Source: Eubacterium sp. | GTDB taxonomy: Bacteria > Bacillota > Clostridia > Lachnospirales > Lachnospiraceae | Direction: 5' to 3' | Length of the DNA: 64,000 bases | Assembly (NCBI GenBank): GCA_017539165.1 | Contig: JAFYHN010000098.1 | Span: forward strand, 1-64,000 | Shown: piece after piece, positions 34,212 through 43,241 of the stretch | Numbering within the stretch: position 1 is the first letter of the stretch | How the letters are laid out: each line of letters begins with the position of its first letter | Made by a program: the position numbers and the translations under genes | Notes under the pieces: generated by a model | The model's input: only the letters and a program-made list of their open reading frames with translations | Told to the model about the DNA's origin: nothing | Databases searched by the model: none

Positions 34212-34628
34212 TTAAAACTCCTGATCTGATAAATTATCAGCTATCTCTCCGATTTCTTCCATCTCTGACTCAGTAACGCCATCTTTCTTAATGATATGCT
34301 TAAGTTTTTCAGCAACATCAGGGATCATTTCCAGAACCTTGCCAAGAGAACCCTTATCTTCATTAACATTTATAATCTGTGAGTATCCATCTTTAATGAC
34401 GATTATGGCTGTAGGTGACAACTTTCCACCCATACCGCCTCCTGCTGTTTCACTTCTCTTGCCTCCGTAAGCTCCGGCACCAACACCGAAGTTCACATCG
34501 CAAAGTGGTATGATTGTAGCATCTCCAACCTGAATCGGTTCTCCAACTACCGACTTTGAAGTGAGAAATGCATCCATTCCCTTAAAAAGGGCATTTACTG
34601 TACTGTTGAAATCGTTACCATTTGCCAT
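34212..34628 (-). CDS. gerW: GerW-family (YtfJ-like) protein
   Basis: 138 residues with the family pattern: an N-terminal helix (VNALFKGMDAFLTSKSVVGEPI), the strand IIPLCDVNFGVGAG, a glycine-rich loop (GGKRSETAGGGMGG) and LSPTAIIVIKDGYSQIINV. In Bacillus, YtfJ/GerW is a spore protein needed for germination; homologues are common in clostridia that may not sporulate. ATG 34626-34628 follows GGAGG by 8 nt; the ATG two codons earlier is too close to it. It lies directly after a DUF2953 (YtfI-like) gene, the usual pairing. Confidence 0.88.
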   Translation of the reverse strand: MANGNDFNSTVNALFKGMDAFLTSKSVVGEPIQVGDATIIPLCDVNFGVGAGAYGGKRSETAGGGMGGKLSPTAIIVIKDGYSQIINVNEDKGSLGKVLEMIPDVAEKLKHIIKKDGVTESEMEEIGEIADNLSDQEF

Positions 34629-34672
34629 CGTCATGTCCTCCAATATATTATACTAATTAATGTAATAAATCT

Positions 34673-35713
34673 TTAAATCTTTTCTGCCAGCTTCTTTGTT
34701 TTCCAGAAGTCACGGCTTATAAGAATCCTAAGTGCCGGTAATAAAAATCTGAATAGGTATATACGGCCTCTAAAATCAAGGTCAGCCTCAATAACTTTAT
34801 TATAGAAATCCGGTTCAATCTCGAGCCACCTTCCATAGAGTCCATAAAACATTGACATCTTACCAAGTATATTTCCCGTATCAGCAGCACTTCCTAATCC
34901 AAGTTTCAGATATCCTCTGCTCTTTTTGGGCTTTATCGTAAGAAGAAGTCTCTTAATCACTTTAAATGCTCTCGCTATTGTTCTCTGAACATAGTCTCTA
35001 TCGAGGAACTGTTCAACATGATCTATCTTCTTGACGACACTTTCATACTTCTCATCAAGTTTATCCATGCCATCTTCGACTTTATCCAGAACTTCCTCTG
35101 TTTTGTCAGATAGCTTATTCATCATCTGACCAAAGCTTTTCTTCGTTCGCTTCTTATTTTCCGGACTATGTTTATTATCTTTTTTTGATTTGCGATTCTT
35201 TATCTTATCCAGGATCGATGTCTTGGATTCGGTGTCTATCTCTGAAGCAAAATCCGGTTCCTCCAGATTCAAATCATTAATTTCATTTTCATCAACTGAA
35301 GCGTTCTCCGTTATATCGTCATCCTCAACAGCGTTTTCTTCAACGCTCTCCGAAGTTACACTCTCCGAAACATCCTCTTCCTCTTCATCCGGGAATTTTC
35401 CATCCATGATATCACCTTCTAAGATATCATCAGCTTCACCTTGTTTCGGTATATTCTCCTTCTTCGGAAAGATCTTGAAGAACAGGAGTTTAGCTCCGTA
35501 GCTCAGACCGTTCACTTTATCAAAATGTCCCTTTGCCGTTAAGATCAGATACGAGACCTTAACGTCTGCAGTTGTTTCATTATCATTATGAACTGCTTTT
35601 ATCCTGTAACATATGGGTACAAATAGGATCAGCAATAATATCAGGAGAACAAGTCCTATTATCACAAGAAGAATTATACCCAGTATCTTAAGGACAGCAA
35701 GTAATATACCCAT
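34673..35713 (-). CDS. DUF2953 (YtfI-like) membrane-anchored protein
   Basis: 346 residues: a strongly hydrophobic N-terminal helix (about 5-32), then VPICYRIKAVHNDNETTADVKVSYL and LLFFKIFPKK (DUF2953-type strands), a long acidic linker (about 90-150), a Lys-rich stretch (KNRKSKKDNKHSPENKKRTK), and a C-terminal domain ending with LGLGSAADTGNILGKMSMFYGL. The pairing with gerW matches the ytfI-ytfJ arrangement known in Firmicutes. Function unknown. Confidence 0.82.
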   Translation of the reverse strand: MGILLAVLKILGIILLVIIGLVLLILLLILFVPICYRIKAVHNDNETTADVKVSYLILTAKGHFDKVNGLSYGAKLLFFKIFPKKENIPKQGEADDILEGDIMDGKFPDEEEEDVSESVTSESVEENAVEDDDITENASVDENEINDLNLEEPDFASEIDTESKTSILDKIKNRKSKKDNKHSPENKKRTKKSFGQMMNKLSDKTEEVLDKVEDGMDKLDEKYESVVKKIDHVEQFLDRDYVQRTIARAFKVIKRLLLTIKPKKSRGYLKLGLGSAADTGNILGKMSMFYGLYGRWLEIEPDFYNKVIEADLDFRGRIYLFRFLLPALRILISRDFWKTKKLAEKI

Positions 35714-35737
35714 AGACTATCCCCTAAACATTAATAG

Positions 35738-36058
35738 CTATATCGAAAAGAACTCCTTTATATCAGGTTTTCCGAGTTCTCTGTAAACATCATCCAGAAT
35801 ATCACACACCACCTGTTTTGCAGATTCCCTGCTCTTTGCAACACCTATCACATTAAACGTTCTTCTCTTCTTTCTGTAGAAAGGCTGAAGAAGCTCGTTG
35901 TAATTATATATCTCCATGATTCCAGCATCATACATAGGTTCCGTGATAACAAAAAGCCCTTTTACCGGTCTCTTAAGTGCAACTTTAAGAACAAGTCTTT
36001 TAAATGCCTTTTCACCGATATCAGCTGAGTATACATTTTTATTAACACGAATTCTCAT
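35738..36058 (-). CDS. Small hypothetical protein
   Basis: 106 residues, basic, alpha/beta-like (MRIRVNKNVYSADIGEKAFK, then KRPVKGLFVITEPM, RRTFNVIGVAKSRESAKQVV). No family recognised. ATG 36056-36058 follows GGGGA by 6 nt. It lies 20 nt after the 470-residue gene and 24 nt before the DUF2953 gene, within one operon. Confidence 0.72.
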   Translation of the reverse strand: MRIRVNKNVYSADIGEKAFKRLVLKVALKRPVKGLFVITEPMYDAGIMEIYNYNELLQPFYRKKRRTFNVIGVAKSRESAKQVVCDILDDVYRELGKPDIKEFFSI

Positions 36059-36078
36059 ATACAATCCCCTAACAGGTT

Positions 36079-37491
36079 TTAATTTCCAGCTATAACATCA
36101 CTTATGATATCTCTGCAGGCTGTAAGCTCAGCCTTATCACTGCAGCTTGAAAGCGCATACTCAAAGTATTCCTTGATCTCCTGCTGAGAATTAAAGAATA
36201 CCGGCATCAGAGAAAGTATCTTCGCCATAACACTTCTCTTAAGCTGTTTTGACATATCCTTAAATGCCTCTTCAAGTTCAGCAACAAGAGTCTCTCTCTC
36301 TTCCATAATGTATATATCATCTGCTTCTTCAACAACAACTTTTATTCCACTACTTTCAATATCCATAAAAAGCGAAGTAGATGTAAGTCTGTCTGCCTTA
36401 AGAAGCATGTCAAATGCATTCTTAATATCTGCGTTATCAAACATTTCATAATAAAGAGAATACAGATCTTCCAGATTGCTGTCCAGGAATGAGAGATCAT
36501 CGTACGCTGATTCCTGAGCACCTTCAAGGCTTACAAAAAGCTCATCAAACTCAGATGAAGCCTCATATATATCATCAGCTGATACAAGCTCGCTTATGAT
36601 CTTAGAAGATATCTCATACTTATCCTTAAGATAAGTCTTATCTGCTATAGAATCTGTATAGAGAACTATGAGCGCATCATTTAGAATCTCGGTAAGCATC
36701 AGATAATCTGTCACTGCTGACTGAATGATAGCCGTAGCTTCTGTTATAAGATCACTAAGTTTCTCATATTCCTCTCTCGTGATATTCTTGTAATCCGCAT
36801 TCTTAAGAGTTGTATATATCTCATATAACTTCGGATACTGAGTTTCGAATCCTTCAGGCTTATTCATAAGAGCTGCATCTCTGATAGTCTGAATAAAATC
36901 ATCCACAGACTTTTTCTCACCGCCCTTATAGATAGCGATTGAATTCGTAATGATATCAAAGAATCTTCCCTTAGTCATTCTGACCGGAAGCTGAGCTATA
37001 AACTCCTGAATTCTAGTATTAACAAGCATCTTGTCATTCTCAGAGAACACGAATTCATACATACTCTCAGCAAGTTCAGGGACATTTATATTCTCATCTA
37101 CTGTTCCGAGAACCGATGGTTCAACACGATTCAGAATATATTCATATATCTCAAGTGCATCAGTATATGCAGTCAGAACTTTCATACCTGCTGTAACTTT
37201 ATCTCTGACATCAGCAACCTCAGCTGCTGTCTCAGCATCCACTTCACACTTATCTATATAAATACATCTGAGAGCAGCATTAATCGTATCGATGTAGCCC
37301 TCTATCTCTTCTCTTCTGTCCAGATCTATCTCTTCTGACATTTCATACATTGTGAAGAGGTTCATAGACATTTTTATAGTTGCATAATTCTCAAATGAAG
37401 CCGCAAGCAGAGACTGGAAACTTTTAAGCGCTTCCTCTCTGTTTCTGTCGGCGTTTATATCTGTTAATAATATCTTTCCTTGTTTTTTCAT
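36079..37491 (-). CDS. Large helical protein of unknown function
   Basis: 470 residues, acidic and almost wholly helical by composition, with many Glu/Asp/Leu/Tyr heptad-like stretches and no signal peptide or membrane helix. No motif recognised. ATG 37489-37491 follows GGTGG by 5 nt; an in-frame GTG three codons earlier overlaps that site. It is 21 nt after the rhomboid-like gene, so a shared function is possible but unproven. Confidence 0.75.
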   Translation of the reverse strand: MKKQGKILLTDINADRNREEALKSFQSLLAASFENYATIKMSMNLFTMYEMSEEIDLDRREEIEGYIDTINAALRCIYIDKCEVDAETAAEVADVRDKVTAGMKVLTAYTDALEIYEYILNRVEPSVLGTVDENINVPELAESMYEFVFSENDKMLVNTRIQEFIAQLPVRMTKGRFFDIITNSIAIYKGGEKKSVDDFIQTIRDAALMNKPEGFETQYPKLYEIYTTLKNADYKNITREEYEKLSDLITEATAIIQSAVTDYLMLTEILNDALIVLYTDSIADKTYLKDKYEISSKIISELVSADDIYEASSEFDELFVSLEGAQESAYDDLSFLDSNLEDLYSLYYEMFDNADIKNAFDMLLKADRLTSTSLFMDIESSGIKVVVEEADDIYIMEERETLVAELEEAFKDMSKQLKRSVMAKILSLMPVFFNSQQEIKEYFEYALSSCSDKAELTACRDIISDVIAGN

Positions 37492-37512
37492 TTTATCCAC
37501 CTGTGCGATTAA

Positions 37513-38472
37513 TTACTGAACATGTTGATGCGTATATAAGTGTTCGGAACAATATTCATAGTTTCCATTACACTTAGAGCAGAATCTGAATTCAAGTTCC
37601 GGAGAATCAAGTTCAGTTCTTCCGCAAACAGCACACTTATGTATTGATATACCCTTTGGATTACCTGTTCCTGGAGATGATGTATTCCCCATAAACTTTA
37701 TAGTTCCATCAGGATTATATTCATTTGGTCTCTTACGACGCATCTGTTTAGATTTGACAAACTTCTGTTTTCTCCGCCTATCTGAAAATGAAGGAGTATA
37801 TCTTCTTTTTACAGTGAAGAAGTACAGGAAATAGTTCGCAACCGAACAGAAAACAATTATTTTCGTAAAGAATCCACCGGTAATAAAATAGTAAAGCAGG
37901 ATTGCAAGATCTGCATATGCAAGATACTTCATCTTAAGTGGGATCACAAAATACAGATATACAGTATTTTCTCCTCCAACAACTGTAAATGCGAGAAAGA
38001 TACTCATAAGAAGAAGTCTTGTAATCATAAGACCTGCGCTGATAGAATCATTCATATCCATAAGATGAAGTGCCGAATTCGGACTCCATACATAGTAATA
38101 ATATGAACCAATAAGTACACATATATTGGTGAATAATGCACCGCCAATTATATACAGATTGTAGATGAATCTGCCCCAGAACATTTCCAGTGAACGTCCC
38201 AGAAAATAATAAAAGAACAGATTAATGGGGAGTAAAACAACAGACCATCCGGAGCTAATCTCATATGGAATCGTAAATATCCATGTAAATAGTCTCCAGT
38301 ACTGATGCTTCAGAACGATAAAACTCGGAATCAGAACAAGCTGTCCATACAGTCCGGGAGCAGTATATCTGATAATGTAACCCAAAACAATACACGCAAT
38401 TGTAACCACATATAAGTACGGAATTGCAAACCTTCCCAAATGTTTTTCCAGCTTATAAAGTATTTTCATCAT
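37513..38472 (-). CDS. Rhomboid/Derlin-like membrane protein with C-terminal zinc-ribbon-like domain
   Basis: 319 residues: about six membrane helices (residues 15-225) in the rhomboid-superfamily style (YWRLFTWIFTIPYEIS, LPINLFFYYFLGRSLEMFWG). I do not find the GxSG serine protease motif, so it is more likely a non-proteolytic member (Derlin-like). A basic linker is followed by a domain with C-x2-C and C-x2-C pairs (HKCAVCGRTELDS, RFCSKCNGNYEYC) and a final His-rich tail, likely zinc-binding. Two adjacent ATGs (38470-38472 and 38467-38469) follow GAGG; either could serve. Confidence 0.8.
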   Translation of the reverse strand: MMKILYKLEKHLGRFAIPYLYVVTIACIVLGYIIRYTAPGLYGQLVLIPSFIVLKHQYWRLFTWIFTIPYEISSGWSVVLLPINLFFYYFLGRSLEMFWGRFIYNLYIIGGALFTNICVLIGSYYYYVWSPNSALHLMDMNDSISAGLMITRLLLMSIFLAFTVVGGENTVYLYFVIPLKMKYLAYADLAILLYYFITGGFFTKIIVFCSVANYFLYFFTVKRRYTPSFSDRRRKQKFVKSKQMRRKRPNEYNPDGTIKFMGNTSSPGTGNPKGISIHKCAVCGRTELDSPELEFRFCSKCNGNYEYCSEHLYTHQHVQ

Positions 38473-38515
38473 TTTTCCTCTTATATCAAGTCATTCTTTT
38501 AAACATACAAAGTAA

Positions 38516-38544
38516 ATTATACGACACAAGTATACAAAACACAA
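38516..38544 (-). promoter_or_regulatory. Predicted promoter of the rhomboid-to-gerW operon
   Basis: TTGTGT, 17 bp, TATAAT on the minus strand, 44 nt before the first ATG of the rhomboid-like gene. Confidence 0.6.
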
Positions 38545-38585
38545 GAACAGAATCCCTGTATTAAGCATTATTAAAAAATTAAAAA

Positions 38586-38614
38586 TTGAAATAAATCTAC
38601 TACTGCTATATAAT
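38586..38614 (+). promoter_or_regulatory. Predicted promoter of the CoA-dehydratase activase-like gene
   Basis: TTGAAA, 17 bp, TATAAT on the plus strand, 36 nt before the TTG start codon. Divergent from the rhomboid operon promoter. Confidence 0.7.
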
Positions 38615-38650
38615 ATTTTTTCGAAGAAAAATCAGAAGGAGTGTCGTAAG

Positions 38651-41600
38651 TTGAAACATTTAGGAATTGATATCGGATCAACAACCGTTAAGATAGCGGT
38701 TATAGACGAGAAAAACAACATACTATACAGTGAATATAAAAGACATTTTGCTAAGATTAAAGAAACACTCAAAGAACTGTTAGAAAATGCGATTCAGTCT
38801 ATCGGAGATACTGAAGTTGCCGCTGACATCACAGGTTCAGGCGGACTTGCACTTTCAAATGTAATAGGAATACCATTCGAGCAGGAGGTTGTTTGTGTAT
38901 CTACTGCTCTTAAGACATTTGCACCCAAAACCCAGGTAGCCATCGAGCTCGGTGGTGAAGATGCAAAGATCATATATTTTTCAAAGAACGGCATTGAACA
39001 GCGTATGAACTCTGTTTGTGCAGGTGGAACAGGATCATTTATCGATCAGATGGCTGCACTGCTTATGACAGATGCGTCCGGACTTAATGAACTCGCAAAG
39101 GATTATGATACAATCCATCCTATCGCTGCGCGATGCGGTGTATTTGCCAAAACAGATATTCAGCCTCTCATAAATGAAGGAGCTACAAAGCCAAATCTTT
39201 CTGCTTCTATCTTCCAGGCTGTCGTTAATCAGACTATATCCGGTCTTGCATGTGGAAAACCAATCCGTGGTTATGTTGCATTCCTCGGTGGGCCTCTCCA
39301 CTTCCTGGATCAGCTCCGCGCAAGATTCGTAGACACTCTTAATCTCGATGACGAACATGCGATAATACCGGACAATTCTCATCTTTTTGCAGCTAGTGGT
39401 GCTGCACTTCACGCAGATGATTCAAATACTATTATGATGTCTGAGCTTGCTTCAAAGCTCACTCCTGAGCTTAAGATTGAGGTGGAAGTCAACCGCCTCG
39501 ATCCTCTGTTCAAGAACGATTCAGAGTACAATGAGTTCACAACTCGTATGTCAAAATATAAAGTAAAAAGAGGAAACCTCGCCGATTACAAGGGAAATGT
39601 ATTCCTTGGTATCGACGCCGGTTCAACTACAACAAAACTCGCTCTTATCGGTGAAGAAGGCGAACTTCTGTATGATTTCTACAGCAATAATAACGGTAGT
39701 CCTGTAAATACAACTATAAAAGCCCTGAAGGAGATATATTCTCTTCTCCCAACAACGGCACATATCGCAGGAAGCTGCTCTACCGGATACGGAGAAGCTC
39801 TTCTAAAGTCTGCCTTTAATCTTGATTACGGCGAAGTTGAAACAATAGCACACTATACAGCCGCAGCATTCTTTGATCCTAAGGTTGACACTATCCTCGA
39901 TATCGGTAGTCAGGATATGAAATGTATCAAGATCAGAGAAGGTGTCGTAGATAATGTAATGCTCAACGAATCATGTTCTTCCGGATGTGGTTCATTTATA
40001 GAGACATTTGCAAACTCACTTGATTACAAGGTTCAGGACTTTGCTAAGATTGCGCTCTATGCAAAGAGCCCTATAGATCTTGGTTCAAGATGTACAGTAT
40101 TTATGAATTCTAAGGTTAAGCAGGCGCAGAAGGAAGGAGCTACTGTCGAAGATATCTCAGCAGGTCTTGCATATTCGGTTATCAAGAACGCCCTGCTCAA
40201 GGTTATCAAACTTACAGACCCTAAGCAGCTCGGTTCTCAGATTGTTGTTCAGGGTGGAACATTCTACAATGATGCTGTTCTGAGGGCATTTGAGATCGTA
40301 TCAGGCGCAAAGGCGATCCGTCCTGATATCGCTGGTATAATGGGCGCCTTCGGTGCTGCTCTTATTGCAAGAGACAATTACACAGAAGGCTTTAAGTCTA
40401 CCACTCTCCCTAGCAAAGATGTGGAGGAACTCACTTACGAAACACAGATGGCACGTTGCGGAAAATGTACCAACAACTGCCTTCTAACAATAAATAAATT
40501 CACGGGAAATAGAAGATTCATTACAGGTAACAGATGCGAACAGGGACTTGGTCTTAAGAAGAACGCTGAGAATCTTCCAAATCTGTACGAGTACAAGTTT
40601 AATCGTGTATTTGGATACGAACCGCTTTCTCCTGAAGAAGCTACTCGTGGTGAGATTGGCGTACCTAGAGTTCTTAACATGTACGAGAACTATCCATTCT
40701 GGTATACATTTCTTACAGAACTTAAGTACAGAGTTATCCTGTCACCAAAGTCAGACAAAAATATATATCAGCTTGGTATCGAATCAATTCCAAGTGATAC
40801 GGAATGTTACCCTGCTAAGATAAGCCACGGTCACGTTATGTGGCTTGTTAAGAACGGACTTAAAACAATCTTCTATCCATGTATACCATATGAGATGAAT
40901 GAGACTCCGGACGCTAATAACCACTATAACTGTCCGATAGTAACTTCATATTCCGAAAACATAAAGAATAACATGGAAGAACTTGAAACAGAACATATCA
41001 CTTACATTCGTCCTTTCCTTGCACTTGATAACAAACTTGCACTAAAGGATCGTATGTTCAGAGAGTTTACAAAGTATACTGATGTAACTCGTGAAGAAAT
41101 CAGCCGTGCTATCGATAAAGCCTTTGAAGAAGCTGAAAAGGTAAAACAGGACGTTCGCAAGAAAGGTGAGGAAACACTCAAGTATCTTGAAGAGAACGGA
41201 AAAGTCGGAATCGTTCTTGCAGGTCGACCATATCACGTTGATCCAGAGATCAATCACGGAATTCCTGAGCTTATCAACTCATACGGAGTTGCAGTTCTCT
41301 CTGAGGATTCCATTTCCCATCTTGGCGACGTCGACAGACCACTTATCGTATCAGACCAGTGGATGTACCATTCAAGACTTTACAAAGCTGCTAACTACGT
41401 CAAGACCAAAACAAACCTCGAACTCGTACAGCTGTTCTCATTCGGCTGTGGCCTTGATGCCGTTACAACAGACTGCGTTAAGGATATACTTTCAAATTCA
41501 AATAAGATATATACCGTATTAAAGATAGATGAAGTATCTAACCTCGGAGCTGCACGCATTCGTATACGTTCTCTTCTTTCAGCGATGAAAGTAAGAGAGA

Positions 41601-42874
41601 AAAAACAGTTTAAACCAATAGATTGTTCAACAGCTCTCAACAGAGTTGAATTCACTAAGGATATGCGTGAAGATTACACAGTACTCTGTCCTCAGATGTC
41701 ACCAATACATTTCAAGATGCTTCAGGCAGCCATGAGACATTTCCACGTTAACTTCGTAATGCTTCCTGATGCACAGAAGTCCACCATCGATGAAGGACTT
41801 AGATTCGTTAATAACGATGCCTGCTACCCTTCTATCATCGTTGTTGGACAGCTTATGGAGGCTATAGAGTCAGGACAGTATGATGTAAATAAACTCGCTG
41901 TCGCCATAACTCAGACCGGCGGAGGATGCCGTGCGACAAACTATATCGGATTCATAAGAAGAGCCCTTGCCAAATCTGGATACGCACAGATTCCTGTATT
42001 ATCAATAAGTGCTCAGGGACTTGAAAAGAATTCCGGATTCAAGATCAATATGAAGGGACTTAAATGTGCTCTTCATGCTGTTATGTATGGAGATCTCTTC
42101 ATGAGAGTTGTATATAGAACCAGACCTTATGAGAAGAAACCTGATTCAGTTAATAAACTTCATAAAAAATGGGAAAAGATATGTATAAGAGATATCGAAA
42201 GAGGTTCTCATAACTTTGGCAAGATCTGCCGTGATATCGTAAGAGACTTCGATAATATCCCACTGGATGAGACTATTAAAAAGCCTAAGGTTGGTATAGT
42301 CGGCGAGATACTGGTTAAGTTCCTTCCATCAGCCAACAACCACCTTGTTGACCTTCTTGAGCAGGAAGGTGCTGAAGCAGTTATGCCTGACCTTCTGGAC
42401 TTCCTGTCATACAGCGCTTATAACTCAAACTACAAATACGAATTCCTTGGAAAGTCCAAGAAATCCGCTAAAATAAGCAATATACTGATCAACTTGCTTG
42501 AACAGATGCGTAGACCTATGGTCAAAGCTCTTCAGAAAAGTAAACGATTCGATCCGCCTACACCTATTGCTACTATCGCAAGCTATGCAAGGCCGATCGT
42601 TTCCATAGGAAATGAAACAGGTGAAGGCTGGTTCCTTACCGGAGAGATGGTTGAACTTATCAAGCACGGCGCTCCAAATATCGTATGTTGTCAGCCATTT
42701 GCTTGCCTGCCTAACCACATCATCGGAAAAGGCGTTATAAAGAAACTGAGAAACGTTTATCCGGATGCAAACATCACCCCTATCGACTTCGACCCGGGAG
42801 CATCCGAAGTTAATCAGATCAACCGTATCAAACTGATGCTTGCGTCAGCAAAAGACAACCTTGAAGCATCATAA
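38651..42874 (+). CDS. Giant 2-hydroxyacyl-CoA dehydratase activase-related protein
   Basis: 1407 residues with two ASKHA-type activase domains in tandem: [15 protein letters not shown] at residue 4 and [15 protein letters not shown] near 317. Each has a later [10 protein letters not shown]- or [11 protein letters not shown]-type cysteine segment that in the family binds the bridging [4Fe-4S] cluster. From about 650 on there is a DUF2229-like domain ([16 protein letters not shown]) and a region resembling dehydratase subunits. The family activates or resembles (R)-2-hydroxyacyl-CoA dehydratases and benzoyl-CoA reductases; the substrate of these large fusions is unknown. The start is TTG, nine bases after AAGGAG, with no closer ATG. 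Plus-strand and monocistronic. Confidence 0.88.
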   Translation: MKHLGIDIGSTTVKIAVIDEKNNILYSEYKRHFAKIKETLKELLENAIQSIGDTEVAADITGSGGLALSNVIGIPFEQEVVCVSTALKTFAPKTQVAIELGGEDAKIIYFSKNGIEQRMNSVCAGGTGSFIDQMAALLMTDASGLNELAKDYDTIHPIAARCGVFAKTDIQPLINEGATKPNLSASIFQAVVNQTISGLACGKPIRGYVAFLGGPLHFLDQLRARFVDTLNLDDEHAIIPDNSHLFAASGAALHADDSNTIMMSELASKLTPELKIEVEVNRLDPLFKNDSEYNEFTTRMSKYKVKRGNLADYKGNVFLGIDAGSTTTKLALIGEEGELLYDFYSNNNGSPVNTTIKALKEIYSLLPTTAHIAGSCSTGYGEALLKSAFNLDYGEVETIAHYTAAAFFDPKVDTILDIGSQDMKCIKIREGVVDNVMLNESCSSGCGSFIETFANSLDYKVQDFAKIALYAKSPIDLGSRCTVFMNSKVKQAQKEGATVEDISAGLAYSVIKNALLKVIKLTDPKQLGSQIVVQGGTFYNDAVLRAFEIVSGAKAIRPDIAGIMGAFGAALIARDNYTEGFKSTTLPSKDVEELTYETQMARCGKCTNNCLLTINKFTGNRRFITGNRCEQGLGLKKNAENLPNLYEYKFNRVFGYEPLSPEEATRGEIGVPRVLNMYENYPFWYTFLTELKYRVILSPKSDKNIYQLGIESIPSDTECYPAKISHGHVMWLVKNGLKTIFYPCIPYEMNETPDANNHYNCPIVTSYSENIKNNMEELETEHITYIRPFLALDNKLALKDRMFREFTKYTDVTREEISRAIDKAFEEAEKVKQDVRKKGEETLKYLEENGKVGIVLAGRPYHVDPEINHGIPELINSYGVAVLSEDSISHLGDVDRPLIVSDQWMYHSRLYKAANYVKTKTNLELVQLFSFGCGLDAVTTDCVKDILSNSNKIYTVLKIDEVSNLGAARIRIRSLLSAMKVREKKQFKPIDCSTALNRVEFTKDMREDYTVLCPQMSPIHFKMLQAAMRHFHVNFVMLPDAQKSTIDEGLRFVNNDACYPSIIVVGQLMEAIESGQYDVNKLAVAITQTGGGCRATNYIGFIRRALAKSGYAQIPVLSISAQGLEKNSGFKINMKGLKCALHAVMYGDLFMRVVYRTRPYEKKPDSVNKLHKKWEKICIRDIERGSHNFGKICRDIVRDFDNIPLDETIKKPKVGIVGEILVKFLPSANNHLVDLLEQEGAEAVMPDLLDFLSYSAYNSNYKYEFLGKSKKSAKISNILINLLEQMRRPMVKALQKSKRFDPPTPIATIASYARPIVSIGNETGEGWFLTGEMVELIKHGAPNIVCCQPFACLPNHIIGKGVIKKLRNVYPDANITPIDFDPGASEVNQINRIKLMLASAKDNLEAS

Positions 42875-42892
42875 TAATTATATCAATCATAA

Positions 42893-42931
42893 AAATATGA
42901 CACTTGAAATCAGATTTCAAGTGTCATATTT
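42893..42931. terminator. Long bidirectional terminator hairpin T1
   Basis: An 18-bp perfect stem (AAATATGACACTTGAAAT and complement) around CAG, 18 nt after the activase stop and 17 nt after the small peptide gene on the other strand. A near-copy lies at 43194-43234. Confidence 0.8.
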
Positions 42932-42948
42932 TCATTTCAAAACAACTA

Positions 42949-43083
42949 TTATTCTTTTATATCTTCGCTATCATTAGTATTCTCGTCATCGTTTTGGTCT
43001 TCTTTTTTACTATATAGATTTTTAGTAGTCAAAAGAGCTCCCACTAAAGCTAAACCTATACAAATCCATAATGTTCTGTCCAT
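42949..43083 (-). CDS. 44-residue single-helix membrane peptide
   Basis: Begins MDRTLWICIGLALVGALLTT, a single membrane helix, followed by KNLYSKKEDQNDDENTND and an acidic tail ending DIKE. No family recognised. It is convincing as a gene for three reasons. ATG 43081-43083 has GGAGG 10 nt upstream; a consensus TATAAT promoter with the R2 paired repeats lies 36-100 nt before it; and strong terminators bracket the unit. Its size and layout would suit a signalling or regulatory membrane peptide, but that is inference. Confidence 0.65.
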   Translation of the reverse strand: MDRTLWICIGLALVGALLTTKNLYSKKEDQNDDENTNDSEDIKE

Positions 43084-43118
43084 TTGTATGTAACCTCCAG
43101 ATTATATATGATAATCAC

Positions 43119-43148
43119 ATTATATAAGTCTGTTATGTCATCATACAA
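43119..43148 (-). promoter_or_regulatory. Predicted promoter of the 44-residue peptide gene
   Basis: TTGTAT, 18 bp, TATAAT on the minus strand, with the R2 repeats exactly 10 bp upstream of the -35 box, as at the ChW promoter. Confidence 0.65.
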
Positions 43149-43158
43149 GTGCTATCTA

Positions 43159-43187
43159 GTGAACGACATATTTTTTTGATGAACGAC
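43159..43187 (-). promoter_or_regulatory. Paired direct-repeat operator R2 (LytTR-like geometry)
   Basis: GTCGTTCAC (43159-43167) and GTCGTTCAT (43179-43187) on the minus strand with starts 20 bp apart; flanking bases (TATGTCGTTCA) are also shared with R1. Confidence 0.6.
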
Positions 43188-43193
43188 ATATGC

Positions 43194-43234
43194 AAAATAT
43201 GACAGTTGAAATCTGATTTCAACTGTCATATTTT
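43194..43234. terminator. Long bidirectional terminator hairpin T2
   Basis: A 19-bp perfect stem (AAAATATGACAGTTGAAAT and complement) around CTG, seven bases past the clostripain-like gene stop. It matches hairpin T1 except for a compensated base-pair change in the stem, the loop and the ends. Confidence 0.85.
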
Positions 43235-43241
43235 GTGTGGA

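Noticed and set aside
42893-43234. Hairpins T1 and T2 as the ends of an insertion sequence
   Set aside because: Each is a complete hairpin beside a gene stop codon, the enclosed 44-codon gene is not a transposase, and no target duplication is visible.
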